In this document: positions 29,097 through 38,154 of the stretch, piece by piece
Layout of the letters: each line of letters opens with the position of its first letter
Position numbering within the stretch: position 1 is the first letter of the stretch
Assembly: GCF_002897295.1 (NCBI RefSeq)
Contig: NZ_BEXF01000002.1
Coordinates: 429,222-493,221 of the forward strand
DNA: 64,000 bases
Source of the DNA: Brevibacillus reuszeri
GTDB taxonomy: Bacteria; Bacillota; Bacilli; Brevibacillales; Brevibacillaceae
Direction of reading: 5' to 3'
Position numbers and translations under genes: made by a program
Notes under the pieces: generated by a model
The model's input: the letters and a program-made list of their open reading frames with translations, nothing else
What the model was told of the DNA's origin: nothing
Databases searched by the model: none

Positions 29097-29327
29097 TTAT
29101 TCAGTCGTGTAAGGCAGAAGCGCTACTTGACGGGAGCGCTTGATTGCGATTGTCAGTGCGCGTTGATACTTCGCGGAAGTACCAGTCACACGACGTGGCA
29201 AGATTTTACCACGCTCGCTGATGAATTTTTTGAGCAGATCAACATCTTTATAGTCGATGTGCTTGATTTTGTTGACTTTAAAGAAGCATACTTTACGACG
29301 CTTATTAGGACGTCCTTTGCGTGCCAT
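29097..29327 (-). CDS. rpsR: ribosomal protein bS18
   Basis: A 76-residue S18 protein with the [15 protein letters not shown] start and [16 protein letters not shown] core. It binds the 30S platform with S6. Third gene of the rpsF-ssb-rpsR operon. Confidence 0.97.
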   Translation of the reverse strand: MARKGRPNKRRKVCFFKVNKIKHIDYKDVDLLKKFISERGKILPRRVTGTSAKYQRALTIAIKRSRQVALLPYTTE

Positions 29328-29368
29328 GATAGTCCCTCCTTCTTAGGAATGTGAAAGTTTTACGATTT

Positions 29369-29848
29369 TTAAAACGGCAAGTCATCATCCGAAATGTTGA
29401 TCGGCTTGCCTGCACTCGCGAAGGGATCGCCAAACGGATCAAAGTCGTTGTTTCTCTGACCGGACGGCTTGTTACCGCCGCCAAAGCCTGGTCCTGGATC
29501 GTATCCGGAATTATCTCCGCCGCCTTCATTGCCTCGACCGCCCAAAAATTGAACGTTCTCCGCAACGACCTCCGTTACGTATACCCGTTTTCCTTCTTTA
29601 TTATCATAGGAACGCGTTTGCATACGTCCTTCGATGGCTGCTTGTCTACCTTTACGCAAATAGCTCGCGCACAGATCGGCAAGTTTTTGCCAAGCGACAA
29701 TATTAATGAAGTCGGTTTCTCTTTCACCCGCCTGATTGGTGCGGGGACGATTAACAGCAACGGTAAAAGTAGCAACGGCAACGCCATTTGGCGTGTAGCG
29801 AAGTTCTGGATCTTTCGTCAGGTTGCCGATGAGAATGACTTTATTCAT
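29369..29848 (-). CDS. ssb: single-stranded DNA-binding protein
   Basis: A 159-residue SSB: OB fold at 1-105 ([18 protein letters not shown]), Gly-rich linker with Asn and Pro, and the acidic tip DDDLPF that recruits replication and repair proteins. Gene order rpsF-ssb-rpsR is typical. Confidence 0.97.
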   Translation of the reverse strand: MNKVILIGNLTKDPELRYTPNGVAVATFTVAVNRPRTNQAGERETDFINIVAWQKLADLCASYLRKGRQAAIEGRMQTRSYDNKEGKRVYVTEVVAENVQFLGGRGNEGGGDNSGYDPGPGFGGGNKPSGQRNNDFDPFGDPFASAGKPINISDDDLPF

Positions 29849-29877
29849 CTTGGTTCCCCCTCTGATCGCGACAATGA

Positions 29878-30165
29878 TTACTTCTCATCACGAACGAACA
29901 TAAAGCGGATTACATCGTCATTGATTTTCATCAGACGCTCAGCTTCCGCTACTGCATCGGAATTCGCTTTGAAGTTCATCAAAACGTAATAACCTTCACG
30001 GAACTTGTTGATTTCGTACGCAAGACGGCGTTTACCCATTTCTTGAAGCTTGGTGATTTCGCCACCGTAGTTAGTCACAACATCGCTGTAACGAGCTACA
30101 TTGGATTTCACTTTCTCTTCTTCAAGGTCTGGACGCAATACATACATTACTTCGTATTGACGCAT
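29878..30165 (-). CDS. rpsF: ribosomal protein bS6
   Basis: A 95-residue S6 protein ([19 protein letters not shown]). It has AAGGAGGTG upstream. In Bacillales the S6:S18 complex can bind its own leader; the 100-base leader here includes a hairpin-prone GGGCCGC segment at 30190-30200 that could serve this, but this was not folded. Confidence 0.96.
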   Translation of the reverse strand: MRQYEVMYVLRPDLEEEKVKSNVARYSDVVTNYGGEITKLQEMGKRRLAYEINKFREGYYVLMNFKANSDAVAEAERLMKINDDVIRFMFVRDEK

Positions 30166-30269
30166 ACCTTTTCACCTCCTTATGGACTTTGCGGCCCTAT
30201 TGGGCAAGGAGCGAGTGCTTAAAAACGAAACGCATAAAACATGCACTCCATAAATACTCGCATTATCGT

Positions 30270-30298
30270 ATTATAGCAAAACGACTCTCTCGAAGCAA
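30270..30298 (-). promoter_or_regulatory. sigma-A promoter of rpsF-ssb-rpsR
   Basis: Minus strand: TTGCTT (30298-30293), 17-base spacer, perfect TATAAT (30275-30270), giving a leader of about 95 bases. Confidence 0.8.
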
Positions 30299-30318
30299 GA
30301 ATTTCGTTCTAGACCGTT

Positions 30319-31419
30319 CTACACATTGAAACGGAAATGCATAACATCTCCATCAGCCACAACGTACTCTTTCCCTTCAAGTCGGTACTTCCCGCGCTCA
30401 CGAGCTGCTGCTACGGAACCAGCATCTACCAGATCGTTGTAGGCAATGACTTCTGCACGAATAAAGCCGCGCTCAAAGTCGGTATGGATCACACCTGCTG
30501 CTCCAGGAGCCTTCGTGCCTTGGCGGATCGTCCATGCGCGAACTTCCTGTACACCAGCTGTAAAGTACGTAACCAGACCAAGCAGCTCATAGGCTGCACG
30601 AATCAGGCGATCCAGTCCGGACTCGGAAAGACCCAGCTCCTCAAGGAACATCTCCTTGTCTTCTCCGTCCAGCTCAGCGATTTCTGCTTCTACTTTGGCG
30701 CTGATGACAACGACTTGTGCCCCTTCTTTTGCTGCGTGCTCACGAACAGCGATCACGTGCGGGTTTGTATCAGCATCGTGAATTCCGTTTTCCGCTACGT
30801 TGCATACGTACAGCATCGGTTTGATGGTCAAAAGGTGCAAATCGCGAATCCACTTGCGCTCATCGTCATCCAGCTCGACGCTGCGCGCTGCTTCTCCCTC
30901 TTCGAATGCTGCTTTCAGGCGCTCCAAAACATCCAGCTCCTGCTTGGATTCCTTGTCACCGGACTTCACCTTGCGTGCGATCCGATCGATACGGCGCTCT
31001 ACGGAATCGAGATCGGCAAAGATCAGCTCGAGATTGATGGTTTCCATATCGCTAAGTGGGTCGACACGGCCGGAAACGTGTGTAATATTCTCATCCTCGA
31101 AGCAGCGAACTACGTGAGCAATCGCATCTACTTCACGGATGTGACCGAGAAACTGGTTTCCAAGTCCTTCACCTCTGCTTGCCCCTTTTACCAGACCAGC
31201 AATGTCTACGAATTCAAATGCAGTCGGAACAACTTTGTTCGGAACCACAATTTCAGTCAGCTTTTCCAGACGTGGATCTGGTACCTCTACGATTCCCACG
31301 TTCGGGTCAATCGTACAGAACGGGTAGTTCGCGGATTCCGCACCCGCCTGTGTAATGGCATTAAACAATGTCGATTTTCCTACGTTAGGCAAACCAACAA
31401 TCCCGCAAGATGCACCCAT
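30319..31419 (-). CDS. ychF: redox-regulated ribosome-binding ATPase YchF
   Basis: A 366-residue OBG-family P-loop protein. [13 protein letters not shown] is the P loop; an NxxE variant explains its ATP preference; a coiled-coil and TGS domain (C-terminal) follow. It binds ribosomes and affects the oxidative stress response. It is next to rpsF as in Bacillus (yyaF). Confidence 0.95.
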   Translation of the reverse strand: MGASCGIVGLPNVGKSTLFNAITQAGAESANYPFCTIDPNVGIVEVPDPRLEKLTEIVVPNKVVPTAFEFVDIAGLVKGASRGEGLGNQFLGHIREVDAIAHVVRCFEDENITHVSGRVDPLSDMETINLELIFADLDSVERRIDRIARKVKSGDKESKQELDVLERLKAAFEEGEAARSVELDDDERKWIRDLHLLTIKPMLYVCNVAENGIHDADTNPHVIAVREHAAKEGAQVVVISAKVEAEIAELDGEDKEMFLEELGLSESGLDRLIRAAYELLGLVTYFTAGVQEVRAWTIRQGTKAPGAAGVIHTDFERGFIRAEVIAYNDLVDAGSVAAARERGKYRLEGKEYVVADGDVMHFRFNV

Positions 31420-31617
31420 CTATATACACTCCCTTATCAACATCATGACATCCTATTAAGTATATAGATTTGGTTTTAAGAATACAATTGTCTCCTTGTG
31501 GTAACGCTAGCTGTTCATTCAAGCACCTGCCATCCATCTCGCCTGTCTACCAAAGCATAGCGCAAGCTGGTGGGACAAAAAAAGAAATGCTAGACTAGAT
31601 TGACGAGGTGAATTGGA

Positions 31618-32241
31618 ATGAAGCTCTCCCTATTTGGAGCTACAGGGCGCGTCGGCAGCCATATTCTCGCCAATGCTCTCAAAGATGGACATGAAGTAAC
31701 CGCATTGATTCGGTCTTTGGACAAGCTCACTGATCCGCCCGCAGGCCACTTGCGCATCCTGGCAGGAAATGTTCTGCAGGAAGCCGATGCAGCTCTCGCC
31801 ATACGCGGAGCAGATGCTGTCATCAGTGCTTTGGGGACCGACAAGTCGACTACCTTATCTGAAGGTATGCCGCTTATCATCAAGGCGATGAAGCAAGAAG
31901 GAGTTTCTCGGATCATCACTGTTGGTACGGCTGGCATTTTGCAAAGCAGAGTCTCACCTGAGCTACTGCGATATCAATCTAGCGAGTCGAGGCAAAAATT
32001 GACGCGTGCAGCTGAAGAGCATCACAAAGCCTATACGCTGCTTGAGCAATCTGGCCTCGATTGGACGATTGTTTGTCCTACCTATTTACCCGATGGCATC
32101 TACACAGGCTCATACCGGGTAGAAGCGAACTACTTGCCTGTAGACGGTGCGCAAATTTCGGTTCCAGATACCGCCGAGTATACGTACAAGCAGCTATACA
32201 GTATGGAAAATGTACGGGCACGAGTCGGAATCGCTTATTGA
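31618..32241 (+). CDS. NAD(P)-binding oxidoreductase, NmrA-like
   Basis: A 207-residue Rossmann protein with GATGRVG at 8-14 for dinucleotide binding. It belongs to the atypical short-chain reductases of the NmrA/YwnB kind, without a clear Tyr-x3-Lys pair, so it may sense NADPH or reduce a small substrate such as flavin or biliverdin. The start has GAGGTG upstream. It faces pepF and shares a terminator with it. Confidence 0.8.
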   Translation: MKLSLFGATGRVGSHILANALKDGHEVTALIRSLDKLTDPPAGHLRILAGNVLQEADAALAIRGADAVISALGTDKSTTLSEGMPLIIKAMKQEGVSRIITVGTAGILQSRVSPELLRYQSSESRQKLTRAAEEHHKAYTLLEQSGLDWTIVCPTYLPDGIYTGSYRVEANYLPVDGAQISVPDTAEYTYKQLYSMENVRARVGIAY

Positions 32242-32268
32242 GCTTCCTCCATAGTCAGATACACGAAA

Positions 32269-32301
32269 AGGCCCCCTTCTAATTGAAAGGGAGCCTTCTT
32301 C
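32269..32301. terminator. bidirectional terminator between convergent genes
   Basis: GGCCCCCTT / AAGGGAGCC stem with T-rich flanks on both sides. Confidence 0.75.
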
Positions 32302-32311
32302 ATTTCACACT

Positions 32312-34225
32312 CTACTTCTCGTTGACCAGCTTTTCCAGCTCGTTCAGCGTTTCTTCAAAAATCTCCATCGCCTGCTCAATTGGCTTGGATGTAGACATAT
32401 CTACTCCTGCTGCCTTCAGAACATCGATTGGCGGTGCAGAGTTACCTGCCTCCAGGAAATTCGTACGGATACGATCTACAGCTGGCTGACCCTCATCCAT
32501 GATTTGCTTCGCGAGTGCCTGTGACGCGGCAAAGCTTGTCGAGTATTGATACACATAGTACTGATAGTTGAAGAAGTGAGAGACACGCGCCCATTCCATA
32601 GCGATCTCGTCATCAGATACCATATCTTTGCCGTAGTACTTTTTGTTGATGTCGAGGTAAATCTTCTTGATCGCCTCTGCGTTGAGCGATTCTCCCGCTT
32701 GCTCCTTGTCGTGGATCGCTTTTTCAAACTCGGCAAACTGAGTCTGGCGGAACAAGGTCGAACGGAAGTTTTCCAGATAATGATTCAAGAGATACATCTT
32801 CTCTTCTTTGGTCTTCGCCTTTGCATACATGCTCTTAAATAGCAGCGTCTCGTTCATTGTAGATGCAACCTCAGCTGTAAACGTCGGATAGTTCGACGAG
32901 ATGTACGGCTGATTTTTATTCGTATAATACGATTGCATCGCATGTCCCATCTCATGCGCGATCGTATAGACATCATCAAGCGTTCCCTGGTGGTTCAAGA
33001 GAACGTACGGATGCGTGTCATACGCGCCCCACTGATAAGCACCTGTCCGTTTGTCATCTGTCGAGTACACATCGACCCAGCCAGCATCCAGACCTTCAGC
33101 CAGTACCTTTACATATTCGTCGCCCATCGCTGCAAGACCATCGACAACCATTTTCTTCCCTTCATCAATGGAAATGTACTTGTCATCGGACGGTACGATC
33201 GGAACATAAATGTCGTACATATGCAGTTCATTTACACCAAGCATTTTCTTTTTCAAGGAAATGTATCGGTGTAAAAGCGGCAGATTGTCATTTACGGTAT
33301 CAATCAGCTCATCGTATACCTTGGTTGGGATATTATTTGGAGTCAAGCTGGCTTCCAATGCCGATTTGTAGTTACGAGCATCGGCATAAAAATTATCTCC
33401 CTTTACCTTGGCAGCCAATGTTTGCGCGAATGTGTCCTGGAAGCCGATTAATGAGCTGTAGTATGCTTTGAACGCATCTCTACGCACTCGCTGATCCTTG
33501 CTCTCCATGTAAGAAATGAAATTGGCGCGGGTCAGCTGTACTTCCTTGCCGCTCTCATCCTTGATTTTCGGGAACTTCACGTCCTTGGAAAGCATGCCGT
33601 AAATATTGTTTGGCGAACTCCCGAGTGGAGATGATTTCGCCAAAAGCTGCTCCATCTCTGTAGACAGAGAATGCGGCTTGGTACGAAGCATGTCTTCTAA
33701 GAACAGCTTGTACGGTGCTACGCTTTTGTCAGCGAGCAGGCTCTTCATTTTGGCGTCAGGAATGGCTACAATCTCAGGCTGAATCCATGCTGTTTTTTCG
33801 GAAACAAGTGTGTACATTTTTTCTGCGCGGTCCGCTAAATTTTGCAGCTCTGAATTGGCTGAGTTCACATCTAGCGCCATGTTTGCGTATACATACGCTT
33901 TGTCATTAATACGCATCATGTCGATGTAGTCTTCGATCGCCTTTACCAGTGAAGCTGCTGAGCTTCCCAGCTTGCCTTGGTGCTTAGTAAAAGCATTTGC
34001 CATCGCTTCGACTTTGTTCACATCTTTTTCCCAGTCCTGTACTGTCGCATAAATATGATTGAGCTTCCATTTGTATTGGTCAGGTATCTCTGATCGATCT
34101 TTGTAGTTTGGTGCTTTTTCCGCAGCAAAGGCTACTGCTGGTGAGCTGTACGGAATAAAGGGCACCGCTACGGTAGTCAATGCAATCGCTAAAGCCGTGA
34201 GAGAAGCAAACGCACGTTTTTTCAA
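32312..34225 (-). CDS. exported M3 oligoendopeptidase F-type metallopeptidase
   Basis: A 637-residue M3B peptidase. After an N-terminal signal (residues 1-35, MKKRAFASLTALAIALTTV then AVAFAA as probable cleavage region) comes an oligoendopeptidase F domain with the zinc site HEMGH and the downstream glutamate in TAEVASTMNE. It cleaves peptides of about 6 to 20 residues. Most PepF enzymes are cytosolic, so the signal peptide is notable: this version probably acts outside the cell or at the wall, feeding peptide uptake. It is preceded by a long leader that holds a DnaA-box cluster. Confidence 0.88.
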   Translation of the reverse strand: MKKRAFASLTALAIALTTVAVPFIPYSSPAVAFAAEKAPNYKDRSEIPDQYKWKLNHIYATVQDWEKDVNKVEAMANAFTKHQGKLGSSAASLVKAIEDYIDMMRINDKAYVYANMALDVNSANSELQNLADRAEKMYTLVSEKTAWIQPEIVAIPDAKMKSLLADKSVAPYKLFLEDMLRTKPHSLSTEMEQLLAKSSPLGSSPNNIYGMLSKDVKFPKIKDESGKEVQLTRANFISYMESKDQRVRRDAFKAYYSSLIGFQDTFAQTLAAKVKGDNFYADARNYKSALEASLTPNNIPTKVYDELIDTVNDNLPLLHRYISLKKKMLGVNELHMYDIYVPIVPSDDKYISIDEGKKMVVDGLAAMGDEYVKVLAEGLDAGWVDVYSTDDKRTGAYQWGAYDTHPYVLLNHQGTLDDVYTIAHEMGHAMQSYYTNKNQPYISSNYPTFTAEVASTMNETLLFKSMYAKAKTKEEKMYLLNHYLENFRSTLFRQTQFAEFEKAIHDKEQAGESLNAEAIKKIYLDINKKYYGKDMVSDDEIAMEWARVSHFFNYQYYVYQYSTSFAASQALAKQIMDEGQPAVDRIRTNFLEAGNSAPPIDVLKAAGVDMSTSKPIEQAMEIFEETLNELEKLVNEK

Positions 34226-34352
34226 GTCAAAATCGCCCCTTTTCGTCTTTATATATCTTTTCCAATTTATAGATAATGTAATTACGTGATATATGTATGA
34301 AACTCCTTCTTATTAATAAAAATATTTTAAATATTTATTAAGAACAGTCAAT

Positions 34353-34492
34353 TTATCCAGAGATAATTGAATTTTGTGGATAAAATTGTGGATAACCCCC
34401 TGTTTTCCCTCCACTCGTCCCCAATCGAACTATCCACAGCTAGTTTTTCGATGAAAAGTTGTCCACATTTTCTGTGGATAGCTTGTGTATAA
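34353..34492. promoter_or_regulatory. DnaA-box cluster distant from oriC
   Basis: Seven 9-base sites match TTATCCACA in one orientation or the other with at most one mismatch: 34353, 34375 (perfect), 34387 (perfect), 34430, 34459, 34473 and 34484. Seven sites in 140 bases is as dense as the oriC region at 54.0-54.33 kb. Confidence 0.7.
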
Positions 34493-34585
34493 CTTATTTT
34501 CCCTTGAACCGGGACATTCGCCCATACCTCTTTCCCCATTCCGACATAGCATGAGTATTGAAACTAGGGTAGGAGGTGTTAGCAA

Positions 34586-34672
34586 GTGGGTATCTTTAAC
34601 GGCTTCGACGATTTCGCGTTGATCCTGGTTCTCTTCATCCTTCTCGTTATCGTAGGTTGTGACTGCGACTAA
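34586..34672 (+). CDS. YjcZ-family sporulation miniprotein, 28 aa
   Basis: A 28-codon gene: GTG start, GGAGG nine bases upstream, a hydrophobic stretch ALILVLFILLVIVG and a C-terminal CDCD. The FALILVLFILLVIVG pattern is the signature of YjcZ/SscA-type spore miniproteins, which sit in spore membranes or coat. Too short for usual gene callers. A hairpin of 9 bp (GAAGGTAAG / CTTACCTTC, 34703-34740) follows. Confidence 0.85.
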   Translation: MGIFNGFDDFALILVLFILLVIVGCDCD

Positions 34673-34702
34673 GCTTCCCGCTGCGATCCTGGCCTATCTC
34701 AC

Positions 34703-34790
34703 CGAAGGTAAGCTTGCATGAGAATGCAGCCTTACCTTCACCACCAAACATAGATCATTTACATATCGCATAGGCGATAGGTAATGATCT
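34703..34790. other. two successive stem-loops after the YjcZ gene
   Basis: First hairpin GAAGGTAAG / CTTACCTTC (34703-34740); second GATCATT-AC / GT-AATGATC with an inner ATCGC / GCGAT (34753-34790). Neither has a strong T-run. They may protect the 3' end or act as weak terminators. Confidence 0.5.
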
Positions 34791-34834
34791 GTCACGACAT
34801 CTGTACAATCACCGGGAGATATATTTGATCGTAC

Positions 34835-34870
34835 AAAAAAAGGATGCGCCAACTCGGCTGCATCCTTTTT
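34835..34870 (-). terminator. terminator of the Ig-like protein gene
   Basis: GGATGC / GCATCC stem with inner GCC / GGC and seven T on the minus strand. Confidence 0.85.
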
Positions 34871-34873
34871 TCC

Positions 34874-35662
34874 TTATTTCGTTGCACCTGTGGAAAACCG
34901 GGACGATTGGGACGGGTTAACGTTCCCCTCTGCATCCTTTAGTTGACCACCGATGACATTGATTTGATAGCTGGTATGTGGTAGCCACGACGCTCCCTTA
35001 GGTTTTACCGTAATTGTTCGCTTGCTTTTGTTCCAGGTAACCGTATGTGGAATAACAGTGCCCTTGGCATCCTTCACCTGGATCAGACCAGCTGCTGTTT
35101 TGCTGGACAGAATCGTTCCATCTTTCAGGAAAACATCCTCTGCAAATTGCAGCGTTATTTTCTCCTGAAGCTTCACCTGCTTCGCCCCATCCCCCGGCAA
35201 GATCACCGCTTTGGGAGGGATTAGATCCACAGGCTTCTTTGTGGAAAACGTACTGCTGACCTCTGGATTGAGCTGACCCTTTGTGTCCTTCAGCTTCTTT
35301 TCCAGCAATGTAACCTTATAGGTTTGACCCGCTTCCAAATTTCCAACCGGATCTACTGTCACGCTGCGATTTGTCTTGTTCCATTTTGCTGTAAAGGAGA
35401 CCTTCTTTTTCTTTGCATCCGTTAGTTGAATCGCCGATACAAGTGCTTTTTCGGTTATTTCCTTACTGCTTGCTAGCTTGATCTGCTGGGAAAAGGACAG
35501 TGTTATGACTGCTTCAGGTTCGATCTGAGCAGCATTATTCGTCGGAGTTATCCTAACTCCCCAATCGCTCTCCCCCTTGGCCCACGCAGACTGCGTCATC
35601 AGCAGCAAAAGTCCCAGCACACTTATGAAATGCAACCATCTGATACCCATCCACTTCTTCAT
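34874..35662 (-). CDS. exported protein with two SbsA Ig-like (Big_5) domains
   Basis: A 262-residue secreted protein. Signal peptide at 1-28 with AWA-K as the likely cleavage site. Two repeats of the Ig-like Big_5 type follow (about 35-140 and 148-258), each with an opening P-x-x-x-A-x-x-x-x strand (PTNNAAQIEPEAVITLSFSQ and PGDGAKQVKLQEKITLQFAE) and a closing YKVTL or YQINV strand. Such domains occur in S-layer and adhesion proteins. No S-layer anchor is seen, so it may be free or loosely bound. Confidence 0.8.
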   Translation of the reverse strand: MKKWMGIRWLHFISVLGLLLLMTQSAWAKGESDWGVRITPTNNAAQIEPEAVITLSFSQQIKLASSKEITEKALVSAIQLTDAKKKKVSFTAKWNKTNRSVTVDPVGNLEAGQTYKVTLLEKKLKDTKGQLNPEVSSTFSTKKPVDLIPPKAVILPGDGAKQVKLQEKITLQFAEDVFLKDGTILSSKTAAGLIQVKDAKGTVIPHTVTWNKSKRTITVKPKGASWLPHTSYQINVIGGQLKDAEGNVNPSQSSRFSTGATK

Positions 35663-35772
35663 CCCACACCTCCTGTTTTACGGTCAAACTCCTTCATCAG
35701 CATTGGCGGCTTTCTGACCGATTACAGGCATTGTAGGAAAAGACAGATAGGTTGTTCAAAAAAATTTTTGAA

Positions 35773-35982
35773 TCAAGACTCTGGCTCCTCCTCGGAGTGA
35801 ATCAAGATTTTCTTCAGTTTTCGTTCAAATTCCAGACGTGGAATCATCACACTATGATCACAGCCGGTGCACTTGATGCGCACGTCCATCCCCATGCGGA
35901 TAACCTTCCACGCATTCGTTCCGCACGGATGCGGCTTTTTCATCTGAACGACATCCCCCAGTCCAAACTGCTTCCGTTCCAT
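35773..35982 (-). CDS. DUF951 zinc-ribbon small protein
   Basis: A 69-residue protein with the DUF951 pattern: VQMKKPHPCGTNAWKVIRMG followed by IKCTGCDHSVMIPR. The cysteine set probably binds zinc. It resembles YyzM of Bacillus and lies in the same neighbourhood. Cotranscription with mscS is likely as it follows by 21 bases. Confidence 0.85.
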   Translation of the reverse strand: MERKQFGLGDVVQMKKPHPCGTNAWKVIRMGMDVRIKCTGCDHSVMIPRLEFERKLKKILIHSEEEPES

Positions 35983-36003
35983 TCTCTCTTTCTCCTCCCT
36001 GAT

Positions 36004-36879
36004 CTACGCTTGTCCTTTTCCTGGCATCGCGACAATTTTGGGATATGGTATCTGGATGCCACGCTTGGTAAATTCGGTTCTGATCATCGCACGCAGGTTA
36101 CGATTAACTCCATGGTGAGTATTTGGCTTACATTCTGCAGTCACACGCAAGACGACCTCCGATGGCCCCAAAGATTGCACGCCTAAAATTTGAGGTTCCC
36201 CTACGATATCTGTCAATTCGGTTTGAGCAAGCTGCAAAACTTCCTTCAGCACCTGCTCTACCTGGTTCAAATTTTCCTCATACGCAACGGATACATCGAC
36301 GACGGAAAGTGTATTTTGCAGAGAAAAATTGGTCACTTGTGTAATCATTCCGTTGGGGAAAATGTGTACCTCGCCAGTCCAACTGCGGACACGAGTTATC
36401 CTCAGGCCGATCTCCTGAACCGTTCCCGTCATATTGTTAATCGTTACGACATCTCCAACGGCAAACTGATCCTCAAAGATAATAAAGAAACCGGTAATGA
36501 TATCCCGTACCAAACTCTGCGCTCCGAAACCAACTGCCAGTCCCAGCACCCCTGCACTCACCAATACCGGTTTTAAATCAATCCCCAGCAGTTGGAGTAT
36601 CATCAGGATCGCCAGGAAATAGAGCGTATAACGCACGATGTTGTTGACCAACACACGCATCGTATCCACTCGGCGTTGGTCCATCTGTATCTTGCTGCCC
36701 TTTCGATGCTGAAAAATGCGATTGACTGCTGCTTGCACAACTGATAACACAATGCGTGAAATCAAGATGATCGCAGCGATTTTTAACAAGACCATTCCTA
36801 TGTTTACCCACATATCAGCGTCGGTTACATAGCCGTATACCTGTGTATAGACTGTCTCAAAAAACCCTTCTTTTTTCAT
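36004..36879 (-). CDS. small-conductance mechanosensitive channel, MscS family
   Basis: A 291-residue channel with three N-terminal membrane helices (the third, pore-lining, around 92-115, with AGVLGLAVGFGAQSLVRD) followed by the beta domain and a vestibule. It opens on membrane stretch to release solutes. The homologue in Bacillus is YkuT-like. The start overlaps the end of the DUF3343 gene by four bases. Confidence 0.88.
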   Translation of the reverse strand: MKKEGFFETVYTQVYGYVTDADMWVNIGMVLLKIAAIILISRIVLSVVQAAVNRIFQHRKGSKIQMDQRRVDTMRVLVNNIVRYTLYFLAILMILQLLGIDLKPVLVSAGVLGLAVGFGAQSLVRDIITGFFIIFEDQFAVGDVVTINNMTGTVQEIGLRITRVRSWTGEVHIFPNGMITQVTNFSLQNTLSVVDVSVAYEENLNQVEQVLKEVLQLAQTELTDIVGEPQILGVQSLGPSEVVLRVTAECKPNTHHGVNRNLRAMIRTEFTKRGIQIPYPKIVAMPGKGQA

Positions 36880-37157
36880 TCCTCCCGCTCCTTTTGGTTC
36901 CCATCCTCATCAATTTCCCGATAGAAATCCGAAAACTGGCGAAAATAGCCTCGTACTACCACTTGTTGTTCTTCCATGATTGTTTTTGCTTGTGAGTAAT
37001 CTGGCATTGGAAACTCAATGGAAAGCGCACAGCCTGCCGTTATCTCTTTTGGCGTCGGTCTTGTGTCTATATCGATGTCCGCATACTCCAAAAGCATCTC
37101 TGCCCGCAAAGCTTGCTGTGTGGAGTCGAATGCGATCAGTACGGTCTTTCCCCCCAT
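36876..37157 (-). CDS. DUF3343 protein (putative Se/S carrier-like)
   Basis: A 93-residue DUF3343 protein (MGGKTVLIAFDSTQQALRAEM). Family members are small ferredoxin-like proteins thought to carry sulfur or selenium because they co-occur with class V aminotransferases of the EF2568 type; such a gene is present 3 kb away. The usual conserved cysteine near the TPKEITAGCALSIEF motif is visible (C around residue 43). Confidence 0.75.
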   Translation of the reverse strand: MGGKTVLIAFDSTQQALRAEMLLEYADIDIDTRPTPKEITAGCALSIEFPMPDYSQAKTIMEEQQVVVRGYFRQFSDFYREIDEDGNQKEREE

Positions 37158-37376
37158 TCATCTCCCTCCCTTATCTGACGTGTCCATTTTTGGCAGCAAT
37201 GGCACCTGTCTTGCTTCTCTTCTTATTGTACTCGTTCAACTTTCCTCTTGCCAGTTCCGCTGATTTTTCAAAACTTCCGTAACCTTCCCATTAGCTGGTA
37301 TAAAAATGACTTCTCGGTACTATACTGTGAATACTCTTCAAATCTTTGAATCAAGACCGCAAGAGTGGAGGTAGCC

Positions 37377-37985
37377 ATGAATACATTTGATAATAGCAAA
37401 GAATGTTTTTTGCCACCCTTTAAAGTGGAATACCGAAGTGATGACGCAGATGAACATCTGGCACAACACCTTGCGCAACGCTTTCGAAGAGCACCGTACG
37501 AAGATGATATTGTCATTGTATGTATTGGGACAGACCGTTCTACGGGTGATGCCCTCGGCCCTCTCGTGGGCACAAAGCTGCAAACAAAGACAACCCGCCA
37601 TTTGCAAGTATACGGAACATTGGACGATCCGGTTCATGCCATGAATCTGAAAGAAAAAATGGAGCTTATTCAGGATACTCATTCCAAGTCCACGATTATT
37701 GCGATTGATGCCTGTCTAGGGCAATTCAGTCATGTCGGCAATATCAACGTAATTAACGGCCCATTGAAGCCAGGTGCCGGTGTAAAAAAAGAGCTTCCCC
37801 CAGTCGGAACCTTTCATATAACTGGCATTGTCAACGTAGGTGGCTTTATGGAGTATTTTGTGCTGCAAAATACGCGTCTCGCTGTTGTCATGAACATGGC
37901 AGAAATCATTGCCTCTGGAATCTCAAAGGCAGCGATGCTTGCCAGCTCGCAAACCAGACTAGACAGCGTGCTTCACGACTCATGA
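37377..37985 (+). CDS. yyaC: spore protease YyaC
   Basis: A 202-residue protein of the YyaC family, related to the germination protease Gpr-type fold. IVCIGTDRSTGDALGPLVG near 46 and IDACLGQ near 113 are conserved. Bacillus YyaC is produced in the forespore. Start at ATG 37377 with GGAGG just upstream. It is in the same neighbourhood as in Bacillus. Confidence 0.88.
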   Translation: MNTFDNSKECFLPPFKVEYRSDDADEHLAQHLAQRFRRAPYEDDIVIVCIGTDRSTGDALGPLVGTKLQTKTTRHLQVYGTLDDPVHAMNLKEKMELIQDTHSKSTIIAIDACLGQFSHVGNINVINGPLKPGAGVKKELPPVGTFHITGIVNVGGFMEYFVLQNTRLAVVMNMAEIIASGISKAAMLASSQTRLDSVLHDS

Positions 37986-38154
37986 GATTAATGCATCATA
38001 TACGTATACAGCCTGTATCAGACGATTTTCCCCGTCAGACTTGTTTTCTCCTCTTTCTCAGGTGAACAGGTCTTTTTTCTTTGTTCATATTCTTTGTATC
38101 TGCCGCTCTGCTCAGGTGCTTCTTTGGTCTGCCTGTGCTTGCGAAACGACCCGC

